From positions 1 through 64,000 of the forward strand of contig JBHJMP010000595.1 of assembly GCA_043381765.1 (NCBI GenBank): DNA of 64,000 nt, in the 5' to 3' direction. Under the pieces are notes generated by a model. That model was not told the origin of the DNA, did not search any database, and saw only the letters and a program-made list of their open reading frames with translations. Of this stretch, positions 36,562 to 56,982 are shown one piece after another. How positions within the stretch are numbered: position 1 is the first letter of the stretch; the number at the start of each line of letters is the position of its first letter. This stretch comes from Collodictyon triciliatum. Lineage: Eukaryota > CRuMs. The position numbers and the translations under genes are program-made.

Positions 36562-38062
36562 TTAGTTATTGACCTCTATGGGCTCGATGTTTGGTTGGTC
36601 AAGAGGAATAGATGAAGGTACAAGCTCTGGGCTCTGGTACTGCGTTATTTAATGAATGAAAGGGTGGAATAATAATTCAATCTTATGAGTAACATCATAA
36701 TTTACTTCTGCCTTCCTTAAACGAAAAACGAAACAAAAGAGACAGTAATATGGAAATGAGTATATGCTTATTTTAACGATTATTATTATCATTATCATTA
36801 TTATCATTATTTCAAAACGATCATACATGAGAATCAGAGAGACGTGATTCACTATGAAGACGCCCTTCATGTCTCCTTTGCAACAGGTCTCGAACGAATT
36901 CTGATGGAATATAAAGTCGTCACAATAAAAAAGAATCAAAGAAAAAAGAAGAGAGTGAGAGAGAAGGGTACATAATTGACTTTATGAAACGAACGCAAAA
37001 TATGCACATATTTTACCTTGGTACTCTTTCTTTGCCCTTCTCGCACCAACCATCACAGATATGACGGTAATCACCAACACAATTGTCATAACTGAGTACA
37101 TAAATGTGTGTGAAGCTTTGACGTACATCTCTGAAGGGATAGTCAAGTAAGCCACGCCAGCGAATGCAATCCCTCCAAAAACAATTGGGAGGAGCCATCG
37201 AGCCTTCCCATATATCATCAGAAGGTAGTATCTAGATGATTGTGAATAAATATGAAAATTGTAGCTGCCAAGGTTTATAAACAGTGAGTTAAAGAAGGAT
37301 GAAGAGAAAGAATGAGATGTGATTTAGATAAAGCTCACCCGAAGCCAACACAATGAGCGGCAAGAGGAAGCCATTCAGCAGGTATTGCAAGCCATCCACC
37401 GACGGAAAATAGAGCCCAAACTGTGAAAGCCTATCATTCAAAAGATATTATTCCGCTTAGTGGACTGTAAAGCCACAAATGAATAGTTAAGGTAATCACC
37501 ATATCATAAAAACCAACGATGCCATTAATGGTGAAATAATAAAGAGAATTAAGAGAATTAAGAGAATAAGAGAAAAAGGAGAAAAAAGAGAATAAAGAGA
37601 ATTAAGAGAATTAAGAGAATTAAGAGAATTAAGAGAATTAAGAGAATAAGAGAATTAAGAGAATTAAGAGAATTAAGAGAATAAAGAGAATTAAGAGAAT
37701 AAAGAGAATTAAGAGAATTAAGAGAATTAAGAGAATTAAGAGAATTAAGAGAATAAAGAGAATTAAGAGAATTAAGAGAATAAAGAGAATTAAGAGAATT
37801 AAGAGAATAAAGAGAATTAAGAGAATTAAGAGAATAAAGAGAATAAAGAGAGTAACAATAAAAGTAACAGAAGAAAAAAGAACAGAAAATGAAAAACGTA
37901 CGACGTGCTAATGATCCAGAATGTAAAACTCACTTTAAGGATCGCCTTCTTGGAGTAGGGCTGCTTCAAAGCAGGAGGCTTACTCTGCTTTCTCGGAGGC
38001 GTTTGCGGAAGCGAAGCCAACTCAGCCTTCTGCGCAGTACCCTTCTGCTGATCCTTATTCAT
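36562..38062 (-). CDS. Four-transmembrane protein of unknown family
   Basis: Minus-strand exons: about 38062-37934, 37432-37340, about 37232-37017, 36900-about 36830, and 36639-36562 (TAA at 36562-36564). Phases agree at each join; about 195 residues. The N-terminal 43 residues are Lys/Pro/Gln-rich. Then come four hydrophobic segments: around FTVWALFSVGGWLAIPAEWL, VGFGYYLLMIYG, WLLPIVFGGIAFAGVAYLTI and MTIVLVITVISVMVGA. A basic patch (ARRAKKEYQ) and a hydrophilic tail ending PLDQPNIEPIEVNN follow. No family recognised. An alternative last exon with stop at 36649 (ending LLFHPFIH) is open but less convincing. The first intron contains a 9-bp tandem array. Confidence 0.6.
37540..37856. repeat. 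9-bp AGAGAATTA tandem array in an intron
   Basis: About 35 units alternating AGAGAATTA and AGAGAATAA within the first intron of the four-TM gene. Confidence 0.95.
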
Positions 38063-38420
38063 GACGCAGTCTTTTGCCCAGTGGAAAGAAGCGCGTCTGC
38101 AGATTAGAAGCCGTGAGAAGCAGGCCGAGAGTCGGTGGGAAGTGGGTTTGTCGCAGGCTGAGATCCGTCAGAAAAGGGCGGACGAGGCGTTTCAGCGGCG
38201 GAATCATACCAAAACCATCTGCTGCGGGTGTTGAGGGCGGAAGGCGCAAAAGGCAGGCGGATGGAAACTCACACGCCGATTGCCGTTGTGGGTGTGACTG
38301 TGATACAAATGAGTGGGTGGTTATGATTTGACTTTCGAGAGATGATTTTGATTCGTAAAAAAGATGGAAAATAGGTTTTAGCATCAGTATTTTCATCATA
38401 AATTTTCGGGGTGGAACACG

Positions 38421-38536
<116 letters not shown>

Positions 38537-39160
38537 AGTCCATCATGTTCGTTTTCGACTATCTATTGTTTCTTATTCAAAAGAACCGATAGAGTGAAAT
38601 CCCTGGTGACCTGACCCATGCAACATATCCAGAAACTCTACAAATCCATACCCCTGTTTTATTTGTCAACAAAATCTTTCAACTTTAACTTTTACTTAAT
38701 CGGCAGCTAAGCAATATAGAACCTTTTATTGACTTGGATTACATAATTGCGATTTGCCATGACTTTCGAATGCGCGTTCGCCAATTTGCATGCACGTAAA
38801 ATAAAAGCATTAGTCTAAGCTCAACTTGTAAGAAGACCTCTTCCTTGCCCTCTCTTCACTTGAATCGAATAAAGGGGGAAAATGACCTCTTCCTTGTGGA
38901 GCAGATGTTCAAATAACGATGAGTCTTCACCTTATATAAAAGTAAGGTCAAAATGCGCAACTTCAATATTTTAATGCAAAAGAGCGTCCAGACGTAAAGT
39001 GTGAGAGCTTTGTATGGAACCAACACTCAGCATAGCACTTGAAGAATTACAAAGCGTTTATACACCTCGAATTTAAATGAGTGCATACTTCATTTCATTT
39101 TATAAAATGGGGTTGACTTTGCTTGGCATAGAAAGGCAGGAGTCTAAACTGCATATAAAG

Positions 39161-39650
39161 GATAAAAGATAAAAGATAAAAGATAAAAGATAAAAGATAA
39201 AAGATAAAAGATAAAAGATAAAAGATAAAAGATAAAAGATAAAAGATAAAAGATAAAAGATAAAAGATAAAAGATAAAAGATAAAAGATAAAAGATAAAA
39301 GATAAAAGATAAAAGATAAAAGATAAAAGATAAAAGATAAAAGATAAAAGATAAAAGATAAAAGATAAAAGATAAAAGATAAAAGATAAAAGATAAAAGA
39401 TAAAAGATAAAAGATAAAAGATAAAAGATAAAAGATAAAAGATAAAAGATAAAAGATAAAAGATAAAAGATAAAAGATAAAAGATAAAAGATAAAAGATA
39501 AAAGATAAAAGATAAAAGACAAAGATAAAAGATAAAAGATAAAAGATAAAAGATAAAAGATAAAAGATAAAAGATAAAAGACAAAAGACAAAAGACAAAA
39601 GACAAAAGACAAAAGACAAAAGACAAAAGACAAAAGACAAAAGACAAAAG
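39161..39650. repeat. Heptamer (GATAAAA)n array with (GACAAAA)n end block
   Basis: About 70 head-to-tail copies, nearly perfect. The last about ten copies are a homogeneous GACAAAA variant block, and one shortened unit lies near 39518. Apparent FYLLSFI-repeat frames on the minus strand are translations of this array. Confidence 0.97.
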
Positions 39651-39979
39651 AAATGTGAGACATGAGTGATTGAAATGCCAATAAATAAAATATTTGAGAC
39701 ACATAAGTACGAGCCGCAACAAGCGAACGCAGGAGAGGAGATGAGAAAATTGCACTTCTTTTAGCCGCGTAAAATTCCCCAAGGAGGAGGCAATAAACGA
39801 AGATGACCGAAAGGCTAGTAGCGCCAGCTTTTCTGATACCAGAACTCGGAGATTTCACCTCTGATGAATATTATAACGTGTTCTGGAGCACTTGGCGTTT
39901 TCAAAAGATGCGCTAACATACACCCTCGAGCAAAAGACAGAACGCCACGGTTCACAGCACAGACGGAGCTGAACAAGGG

Positions 39980-42863
<2,884 letters not shown>

Positions 42864-43069
42864 AGCACCGTTGGAAAAACAAAATGAATCAACAATCAAG
42901 ACTCGATAAAATACACCCAGCTCTCAACAAACACCTTGAGACCAAAGCACGCCTGCATTTGTTTATATGTGTATATTTCTGATAGGGATAGTCGACACTC
43001 TTTATTGCCTTTTTTTTTCTTCCTCCTCCTTCGAACGATATAAAGCTTCGTGTCGAGCCTCGGTCTGCA

Positions 43070-43497
43070 ATGAACTTGAATCAAGATGATGAAGCAGCAG
43101 CGGCCGGTGCGCCCATGTCTTGCATTTCACCAGACGAGAACACCTCAACAGCAGGCGCAGCACTAGTGATATCCGAGATGTATGTATTTGAGTGTTGCCG
43201 ACATTATCCTTGAGTAAATTATACCAAGTATAAACATGCTTGCGCTTTCTTGTGCCATAAAAAAGAAAAAAGCGAGATAATTGAAAGACTGTACGGTAAA
43301 ATTATCGTTTGCTTTTTCTGTCTCTTAATTTTGAAATGAAGTTATCTTATCGGAGATATTATTGTGACACACCTTGGGCTGGAGTGGATGGCAGTCTTTT
43401 CAGCGTGTCGGACCATCCCTCGTGCGACAGTCTGGACGGAAATGTTTTGGTAGTTCTTTGGAATCATGAACGACAGTGCATCCACAAAACTGAGTGA
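43070..43497 (+). CDS. Small unknown protein, tentative two-exon gene
   Basis: ATG 43070 starts an acidic, Ala/Ser-rich exon (NLNQDDEAAAAGAP). A donor at 43184 and an acceptor at 43341 would join it in phase 0 to an exon ending at TGA 43495-43497 (YYCDTPWAGVDGSLFSV, NVLVVLWNHERQC), for 89 residues. No family recognised. It sits 200 bp downstream of NAXE and tail-to-tail with the TIP30-like gene. Supported only by frame and splice signals. Confidence 0.35.
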
Positions 43498-43562
43498 GAT
43501 GCGCTCAAGCGCACGCGAGTGTTCTCGACTGGCCTCTGCATTTATATTCGCAGGCTTGAAAA

Positions 43563-44345
43563 TTAAGCAATATAAAAGAATTTGTATATAAATCTTTTCA
43601 TGACTTCTTCATAAAGCGTGGTTATACCTCCGAGACCTGCGGGCTTGTAAATGCTCAGAAGTGGAAGTCCGATTTTCTTCAACTCTTCCTCGGCCTCTCC
43701 TTTTGTCTGGGGGTACAGGAACATCGCATTTGCGTCTGCGTTGATCGCGGAGACAAGCGAAAAATGTCTGTGAAATGATTTGTGCACAGCGGTAGGTATC
43801 GAAATCATTAATAATATACTGAAAGTGCTACATACATATATACATATATATTGCGCAAACCTAATCTTCTTTTCTTGAGAAATCTTTCCTGCATTGACAA
43901 CATAGTCCAAATCCACTTTGCGGAATGCTTCTGCAGAGCCCGCTTGTGCGCGTGTGGTTCCTTTATATTTTTTTTTTCGTCCACGATGAAATACTATGTA
44001 GCATAGAGCCCGAGCAATGGATCCGTAGTATAGTATGCGGTTAAATACAATAAAAAATAGCAAAATATAAGCATCTCACATACCTAAGCAGCAGAATGCG
44101 GTGTCAAAATCGGCAAAGTTGTCGGCAATATCAGAAAGCTTGTCATAATCTCCAATAACCTACAAAATATGATATAAAATCATGGTATAGTGAAAATGTC
44201 AATTGTCCAAGAAGTCCTGGTTCATATAGCAAGTTCTAGAGAAAGTCGAACCTGGGTCAGCTTTGGGTGGACTGTTTTACCATCGCTTAAGAAATAAATA
44301 TCCAAGTAAATAACTTTAAATTGAATAAAGGGGGAAATCCCCAAA

Positions 44346-44392
<47 letters not shown>

Positions 44393-44758
44393 ATATTATG
44401 ATTTGTGTGATAAGCGCGTTATATGCATCAGAAAGAAAGAAAACATACGTGGCCTCGAATCCAGGGTATGAAGCGAATCGACGGGTTACCGTCACAACTT
44501 TTCCAAAGCGATCGGAAATAAGTAACTCATGAACGACCCACTGGAGATCGTACACGATAAATAACAAAGCGAATAAATAAATATATATAAACCATAGAGA
44601 ATGTAAGCGACCAGAGAAGGAACTTTGCACAAGACTGCAACCGGGCCATTCCTTTTCACAAGAAGGCTCCCGGACACAATTATCGACACCCTTACCTTCC
44701 CCACAGCGCCGGTGGCTCCAAAGACAACAGCGCTCAGTTTCTTCTGGGATTCAGACAT
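43563..44758 (-). CDS. TIP30/HTATIP2-like atypical short-chain dehydrogenase
   Basis: Six exons (44696-44758, 44449-44540, 44252-44285, 44084-44159, 43861-43960, 43563-43767) join exactly in frame to 189 residues. Seen: a Rossmann start VVFGATGAVGKWVVHELL, then VTVTRRF, VIGDYDKLSD, AFCCLGTTRAQAGSAEAF (highly typical of HTATIP2/CC3), VDLDYVV, HFSLVSAINADANAMFLYPQ with TKGEAEEELK (the catalytic Tyr-x-x-x-Lys equivalent), and IYKPAGL. Human HTATIP2 is about 240 residues; this one stops about 25 residues after the PAGL motif, so the usual C-terminal helical segment is missing. The substrate is unknown; the family binds NADPH. The gene is divergent from AGMO. Confidence 0.92.
44340..44393. repeat. 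(AAAT)n microsatellite in an intron
   Basis: About 13 copies within an intron of the TIP30-like gene. Confidence 0.95.
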
Positions 44759-45601
44759 GTCTTCTCTTCGATTCCTGCCGATTTACACACTCACACGATT
44801 AGTAGCCTAACTTCAGTGCTGAATCCACTTCTTTGCAAGAACAATGTACTAAAGGCGAAGAGCAGATTGTCAGCCACAAGCAGAGAAAAACTCAGCCTCT
44901 TCTGACAGCTGATTACATAAACAAAAAGCTAAAAAAAAATGAAAAGGAAATGATCGTCGGTCAGTTCCACAAAAATATACCAAATCCGCATTTGGGAATC
45001 AAGATTCAAGATATATCCAAATATGGAAAATAGCGTCACTGCATAATGAAATCGTGCTTCTTCAGATCAGGTGACTATCGGTGCTAAAAAAATATAAGGC
45101 ACTATTAAATACTTAAATATTATAAGTACAGTACACTTCAAAGCGACGTTTGTACTCCCTTTGCCGTCTCTTATCGGTTATCATTAACCTTTCCTCCATT
45201 TTCTCTCCTTTTGTTGTTATTCTTTGAGCTGCCTCGCGTGTGGTTTCTGACCCGAGAAGTGCCCACTCTAACTCGCTGCCTGTGACCCAGACGCAGCCCA
45301 GACAAACTCCCGACAAATGCAATACCAATATGAAATGCATAAAATATACAACCTGTTCTTTTCCTTCTTTCTGACAAGAAGCGCAAGTACCTTAGCACCT
45401 GGCGTTCTCTTTGTCTGAGCGGTTTTTTTTTCTTCCTTTATTTTTTTTCCATATCTTCTCCCTTCTATTCTCCCACTTCTTTTTTCTTTCTTTCTTTCTT
45501 TCTTCTTTTTCATTCCCCCTTCCCTATATAATCTGTCACAAGATACACTTTCGAGCATTCGGTCTATTCAAAACATTCTTTAACCTTTTATCTCCGGAGC
45601 C
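44759..45601. other. Divergent promoter spacer (TIP30-like / AGMO)
   Basis: 843 bp with no supported exon. A strongly pyrimidine-rich plus strand (about 45420-45520) precedes the AGMO ATG. No specific element assigned. Confidence 0.45.
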
Positions 45602-48111
45602 ATGGCGAAACACCCCGAAGTGCCGGATTACATCCAGGCATCAATCCCTTTCTTTATCCTCTTTGTGGTTGTGGAGGTGACCGTCAGTGTTATTTCTGGT
45701 CGCAAGTTTTATCGCCTCCACGATACCATCAGCAGCTTGACTGCCGGCCTTATCATGGTAATCCGGCTTCCTCACGCTTGTCTTTTCTATGCATGATATT
45801 AAAGTTTGTGTGTATGCTTGTTGTTTTCTTCATTATTTTTTTCTTTTTGACATATCTCAAACGACGATGTATAATAGTGACCCCGTTGTGTGTATGTATA
45901 TTTGTAAGATATCAAAAGTCAACTGGACAGTGCCGTTGTCTATACTGAATCAAACATTTGAATAAATGCCCAAAGATGCTCTTGAATGTGTTTCTGGATG
46001 CGGTTGGAGTTTTCCCATATGAATGGATCTATCAAAACTATTCCTTTGTGAATATCCCAAAGGACTCTGTTGGTGGTTGGATTGCTGCTTTCCTCGGTGT
46101 CGACTTGGCCTATTACTGTGAGTATGAACAAATCTCTCAAATTAATTGGATACAAAATATATAATCATGACCAATCCTTTATTAATCCATTTATCCATTC
46201 ATACAATATCTCTAGGGTTCCACCGAGCTGGACATCGTGTGAACATCGGCTGGGCGACCCATGCACCGCATCACTCAAGTGAAGGTATGAATTTAATTCT
46301 TTATTATAAAACCAAATAGCGTGCAGATAGAAGTCAAAGTCTCGATTGATATATCATAAAGAAACATTCACATGCAATATTTTTAACAGTCAACAAACAG
46401 CCCCATATAAATTTGATTACCTACTGACATAGTGGTTTTACTGCCTCCTCATATAATATTCTAGATTACAATTTGTCCACAGCATTGCGCCAAGGTTGCG
46501 TCCAAATCCTGTTTTCTTTTGTTTTCAATTTGCCCATGGCTTTCTTCCTTCCTGTCCAGCTCTATTTGGCCCATCGCCAATGGAACACAATATATCAGTT
46601 TTGGATACACACAAAGTGAGTGAATTATATAGATATATTACTTTCCGTATATTTCTATCTTAAACTATGTTAATTCTCACCAAAATATCGCAATTTATCT
46701 GTACCTTATTCTTGCTCTCTACACAGATCGGTTGGAAAACTTGGCTTTCTAGAATATATAATTAACACGCCGAGCCACCACCGCGTGCACCATGGTAAGA
46801 AACATTATATCTGGACCATTCTGCTAAGCGTCATCATCGTTGGGTACACTTTATATAATTTAAATACTAAAAATCTATTTGATAAAGCGCGCAATCCGCA
46901 GTACATCGACAAGAACTATGCAGGAACTTTAATCATTTGGTATGGTTCAATCACCTTTTCCTTGGCGCAAAATAATATGGGCAGCAAGAAAATTATTAGT
47001 AAGCCTCTGAATTATTTACAGGGACCGCATGTTTGGCACCTTTGAAGAGGAGAAGGAAGAGGTATTCGACCTCCGCGCATACTCTGACATCGATGCCGAT
47101 ATTATTTTCATACCAATTTGTTAGAATTCTTATCCATAAGAGTTCCCCTCATATTATCCCCTCCCTTTCTTTCTTCTTAAAAATAACAAAAGATGTAGTC
47201 CAGAATATAATATCATCGCGTGGTTTATATGTGTAAATGAAACAAATGTCGGAATAGGTTGCATACGGTCTTGTTCACAACTTGGATACTTGGGATGCCC
47301 TATATGCACAATATCACCACTTATGGCATATATTTTCGAGTGCCATCAAAGCACCAAATATCAGCACTGCATTTCACATAGTCTTTGATTCCCCAGCTTG
47401 GACTCCTGAGGGCGAGCTCTCTGTCCCACGTAAAGCAAGAGTTTATCTTGTATTGCATGCATACTTGTTATTCGAATATCTCACAGAGCCGAAATAATTC
47501 TAAATTATCATTTCATACTTCAAAATCTTATGTTTTCGCGACTGCCACAAAATAATTAGATGTGAAAGCAAACAAAGTCGTTCCATACGACACTATCTTG
47601 CCTTTCGGTTTGAATGCATACGTGATTGTAAGCTTCCTGATTGCCGTTTTGGAATCCCTCGCTGTCCTTGGAGCGCAAGAGAAGTTGGGATGGAGACTTG
47701 CAGCCGTCTATGTGATTTACTGCGTTATGTCATTGGCCTGCGTAGGGTTTTTGATGGATGCAAATGTCAAGGCAAAGTATATGGAGGTGAGTCACATGCA
47801 TTTTTTTCTTTTTCTTCTCCGTTTCTCGATTTATGTCCCAGAGAATACATTTAGTGAGTATGATTGTTATTGACTGTCATGTTTTCTGTGGGGTTCTCGC
47901 TCCAACTTAACCTTCGACCGCCATGCTGTAGATAGCGCGCCATTGCATCACAATCGCGTGGTTTGTGGCAGCCGACCCAGTCGAGATTCCAGCCACCTTC
48001 AAGCAATACATCCAGTTATCCAGCCTCGTCTCCATCTGCTGGATTCTTTTGTTTTATTCTGGGTACTGCAAGAAGTCCAAAAGAACACCGAGTCACGAAA
48101 AGAGCGATTAG
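45602..48111 (+). CDS. AGMO: Alkylglycerol monooxygenase (TMEM195/AGMO), fatty-acid-hydroxylase superfamily
   Basis: Ten exons (45602-45757, 45976-46117, 46216-46284, 46465-46615, 46727-46794, 46888-46939, 47022-47061, 47258-47429, 47560-47786, 47932-48111) total 419 codons, all phases consistent; 418 residues against about 445 in human AGMO. It is a multi-pass ER membrane protein: N-terminal helix FFILFVVVEVTVSV, the di-iron His motifs HRAGHR, HAPHHSSEDYN and HHRVHHG, the AGMO-type NPQYIDKNYAGTLIIWDRMF, and a C-terminal block of helices. AGMO uses O2 and tetrahydrobiopterin to cleave the ether bond of alkylglycerols and lyso-ether lipids. Its presence implies ether lipids and a BH4-like cofactor. 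A cytochrome b5 gene follows 195 bp downstream on the same strand. Confidence 0.95.
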
Positions 48112-48306
48112 GATGACGCATCTAAACACGCCACACATCCACACAAATCATAAAAACAAACGCGCACGCTCTGAATGAATAACCATGACAGGCGCGAAGA
48201 TAAACAGACCCCCGCATACGACCCGGTTTGCAAGAAAGAACACAAACTCAAACGCAAACTGAGTCACAAACTCACAAGCACAAACTGAGTCACAGCGTCC
48301 ACCGGA

Positions 48307-48886
48307 ATGGCCCAACCCACACGCTATATCTCTGCCGACGAACTCGCCCGACACAATCGCGTCGAAGACTGCTGGGTTTGCATCAAAGGCGACATTGTGG
48401 ACGTGACCAAATACCTGGACACACATCCTGGCGGCCGAGACGTTCTCCTGGGCTGTGCAGGTGCGTTGGCTTGTCCCTTCAAAAAAAAGAAGAAAAAAAG
48501 AAAAAAAAGAAAAAAAGGAAAGAAAAAAGGAAAAAAGAAAAAAAAAGGAAAGAAAAAAGGAAGTTGACTAAACAGAACAGCGATCGGCTTTCTCGGTGCT
48601 GCTCAAACGCTCTGAAAACTTTGTAGGTCGCGACGGCACAAAAGGCTTCGAGGATGTGTGCCACTCTGGTTTGGCGGACGAGCTTGTGCAGCAGTTCTCA
48701 GTTGGGGTTCTTCTGCCGGAAGTGGCGCAAGTGGCGCAAGAGCCTGTGCAGGAGAAGTTGGACACAAGTGCCGAGGCCAAGGATGAGGAAGTTGTGCAGC
48801 CGCGATTGTCGGGCTTTGGCCTGCCTTTGATTGTCATCGGGGTGGCAGTTTTGGTCGCGGGTGTCTGGCTGGCTCGTGAGCGATAG
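48307..48886 (+). CDS. Tail-anchored cytochrome b5
   Basis: Two exons (48307-48460, 48627-48886) in phase 1 give 137 residues. The heme domain shows YISADELARHN, CWVCIKGDIVDVTKYLDTHP (first heme His in HPGG), and GFEDVCHSGLADELVQQF (second heme His in the CHSG position). An acidic linker leads to one C-terminal hydrophobic helix, GLPLIVIGVAVLVAGVWL, followed by ARER: an ER or mitochondrial outer-membrane tail anchor. It passes electrons to membrane desaturases, hydroxylases and monooxygenases. The intron carries a purine-rich repeat. It lies directly downstream of AGMO on the same strand. Confidence 0.95.
48480..48560. repeat. A/G-rich low-complexity tract in the cytochrome b5 intron
   Basis: Runs of A6-A8 broken by G or GG within the single intron. 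Confidence 0.85.
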
Positions 48887-48899
48887 ATAAGGCGACATT

Positions 48900-49492
48900 G
48901 TTGTTGATGATGGTGATGATGATGGTGATGATGATGGTGGTGATGATGATGAATTAAGATTTATAAAGCAAAGCAATTCAAAAGTAATGCTACGGTTTCT
49001 TGTGGCAACGTGCTTGTGCGTTTTCTGCTGGATGATTTTGCTTTTACTTGCTCTCCTATCATCTTCGGTGTCTTTTTTTTTATTTTTTATTTATTTATTT
49101 ATTGAACGGCGCCCTTTTAGTTTCATCCTTTTATCTTCAGCAGATTCGATTTCTGAATTGAAAAAGAAAGAGAAAAAAAGAAAAAAAAGAAAAAAAAAGA
49201 AAAAAAGAGCACATCGAGAAAAAAGCAAAGTGAATGGTAGATAAGATAGTATAATGACAAAGTCGCCAGCAGTTCAGGCATTCTTTGTGCTTGACCATGA
49301 ATGGCGCCAACGGTTCGTAGAGCCGCTCGTCGGTGGGAGTGAATCACGCGGGGAAGTCTGACGGGCAAAGTATTGCACAGGTGGTGACGAGCCAGGAGTA
49401 AACTGCGTGTTGAGGGGTATTGCGATGGTTTATGTTCTCTTGAATAAAACTCAAACCGGCATATATATATTCATCATTCATCATTCATCATT

Positions 49493-49526
<34 letters not shown>

Positions 49527-49976
49527 TATATTAATATTTTTTTTTTTTTTTTTTTTTTTTTGTTTTCTTCCTTTTTTTTTTTTTTTTTTTTTAATAAATA
49601 GGCATACAACGTCGTGGTCCTCAGTTCCATCGGTCGTGTCCGCCAGGATGTTAGTTTCTCGCTCAGGCTATTTTGAGGGGCGACATAGACATTAATTTAG
49701 AAAAAGAGTGGGGATATGTTTGTAAAATAGTACTTGCATTTTTTCTTATTCTTTTTTTTTAAATAATAATAATAATAATACAATAAAATAGGTAGGTAAT
49801 TATCTAACACATTCGAAACCATAATTTCTATCAAATTAAATTAAAGTAAAATTGATTATAACCACAATAATATTTTTTAATGCGAAAAATATTATGTTGA
49901 AGCAGTTATAAAATGGAATGCAATAGAAATGAAGGGCACACAAATCGAGGAATGTACCAAATGTTGAATTAATCAG
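48900..49976. other. Repeat-rich spacer downstream of cytochrome b5
   Basis: Contains a (GAT)n-like stretch (48903-48953), a purine repeat near 49160-49210, a TCATTCA heptamer (about 49470-49493) and long poly-T tracts. No supported gene. Confidence 0.5.
49494..49593. repeat. Three poly-T tracts
   Basis: Homopolymer T runs of about 20-27 bases separated by short AT or C-containing spacers. Confidence 0.9.
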
Positions 49977-50299
49977 GGAAAGAAAGTGAGTAGGAAATAC
50001 GAAACTGGCATACTTTTCTCTCATTGGGCGGCTTCTTTTGCCGAGAACCTGGAGAATTCTCAAAATCGAATGATTGTGACAACCGGTTGCTTTGCCGTGG
50101 GGTTGAAATCAACTGTGTTATGGTCTATTGTGGACATAAAAGCCTCAGTGAATTTTACACATGAAGATGGTATTGAACTGCATTTGATAAACAAGTATGG
50201 CGGTCTTTTCAAAAACTTAACAGAGCCCCATCAAATACGAAACACAATTGTTACCACTCGCATACGGTCGTTCTCTAGCCGAAACTTTTCTAATGACTA
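49977..50299 (+). CDS. Orphan exon with a GRAM/PH-like fold pattern
   Basis: A 107-codon open frame follows an ATCAG acceptor-like site at 49976 and ends at TAA just before 50300. The pattern QNRMIVTTGCFAVG, VLWSIVDIKASVNF, DGIELHLINKYGGLF and PHQIRNTI resembles alternating strands and a final helix of a GRAM or PH-like membrane-binding domain (weak, by pattern only). Codon use looks coding. No upstream exon with a start codon was found. It is convergent with the tandem-CH gene, whose stop lies 112 bp away. Confidence 0.35.
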
Positions 50300-50410
50300 A
50301 ATCCATAATTTTTTTTTGGATTATTATCTCTTTTTTTTTTTTGCCAACTAAATATCAGTACATTTAAACATTACGTTTATTTTTGTGGCCATCAAAATGA
50401 ATATATATTG

Positions 50411-56344
<5,934 letters not shown>

Positions 56345-56856
56345 AACCCCACGACTTACTTCTGCTGTATATCTGCGACGCAGGCGAATGGTGAGAACCA
56401 CGAGCAGCTTGCACAATGAGAGTCGCTGACTCTGATCCAATGCGCAGATACTTGCCACACAAACACACAGCCGCCCAGCTTGTCAAAACCGCAAGCAAAC
56501 GTGCAAATCGGATCGGCCGGCCTTTTCAACATTTCTGGAAATTATAAACAACAACATGTATATTCATATATAGCGGATGATTGTCACCTGAGCAATCTAA
56601 AATACTCATTCATATTGTTATCATATACTTTATATATCACCTGTTGACCACAGACAGATTATTCCAGATCTGTACTCGCTTTGCGTGGTTGCAATCAAAC
56701 AAACAGATATTATTGCCAAAGCTCAATGCAACACTTAAGAACTATCCAAACTTTTCTGAAAGCTTGTTTCCGCCTCATCCCTCGGCGCGCCTTTCATGAA
56801 GTGGCTACCCAGAATCGGCTGTATTTTCTTTTCTTTTCTTTTCCTTTCTTTTTTTA

Positions 56857-56931
<75 letters not shown>

Positions 56932-56982
56932 ACGCCCACGTCAGAGCCGTTTTCAGAGATCAAGCAGCAGAAATCTCAACCG
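56345..56982. other. Divergent promoter spacer (tandem-CH / Lys-Glu repeat gene)
   Basis: 638 bp holding both putative promoters and a TTA array at its right end. No element assigned. Confidence 0.4.
56857..56930. repeat. (TTA)n microsatellite, about 25 copies
   Basis: Pure array about 50 bp upstream of the ATG at 56983, so in the presumed 5' UTR or core promoter. Confidence 0.97.

Noticed and set aside
36649-36720. Alternative last exon of the four-TM protein ending FHPFIH
   Set aside because: Needs a weak acceptor. Skipping it and joining to the exon ending at 36562 keeps phase and gives a more protein-like tail.
39095-39858. Three overlapping minus-strand frames of 180-250 codons with repeated FYLLSFI
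   Set aside because: Direct translation of the heptamer array in all frames; no gene context.
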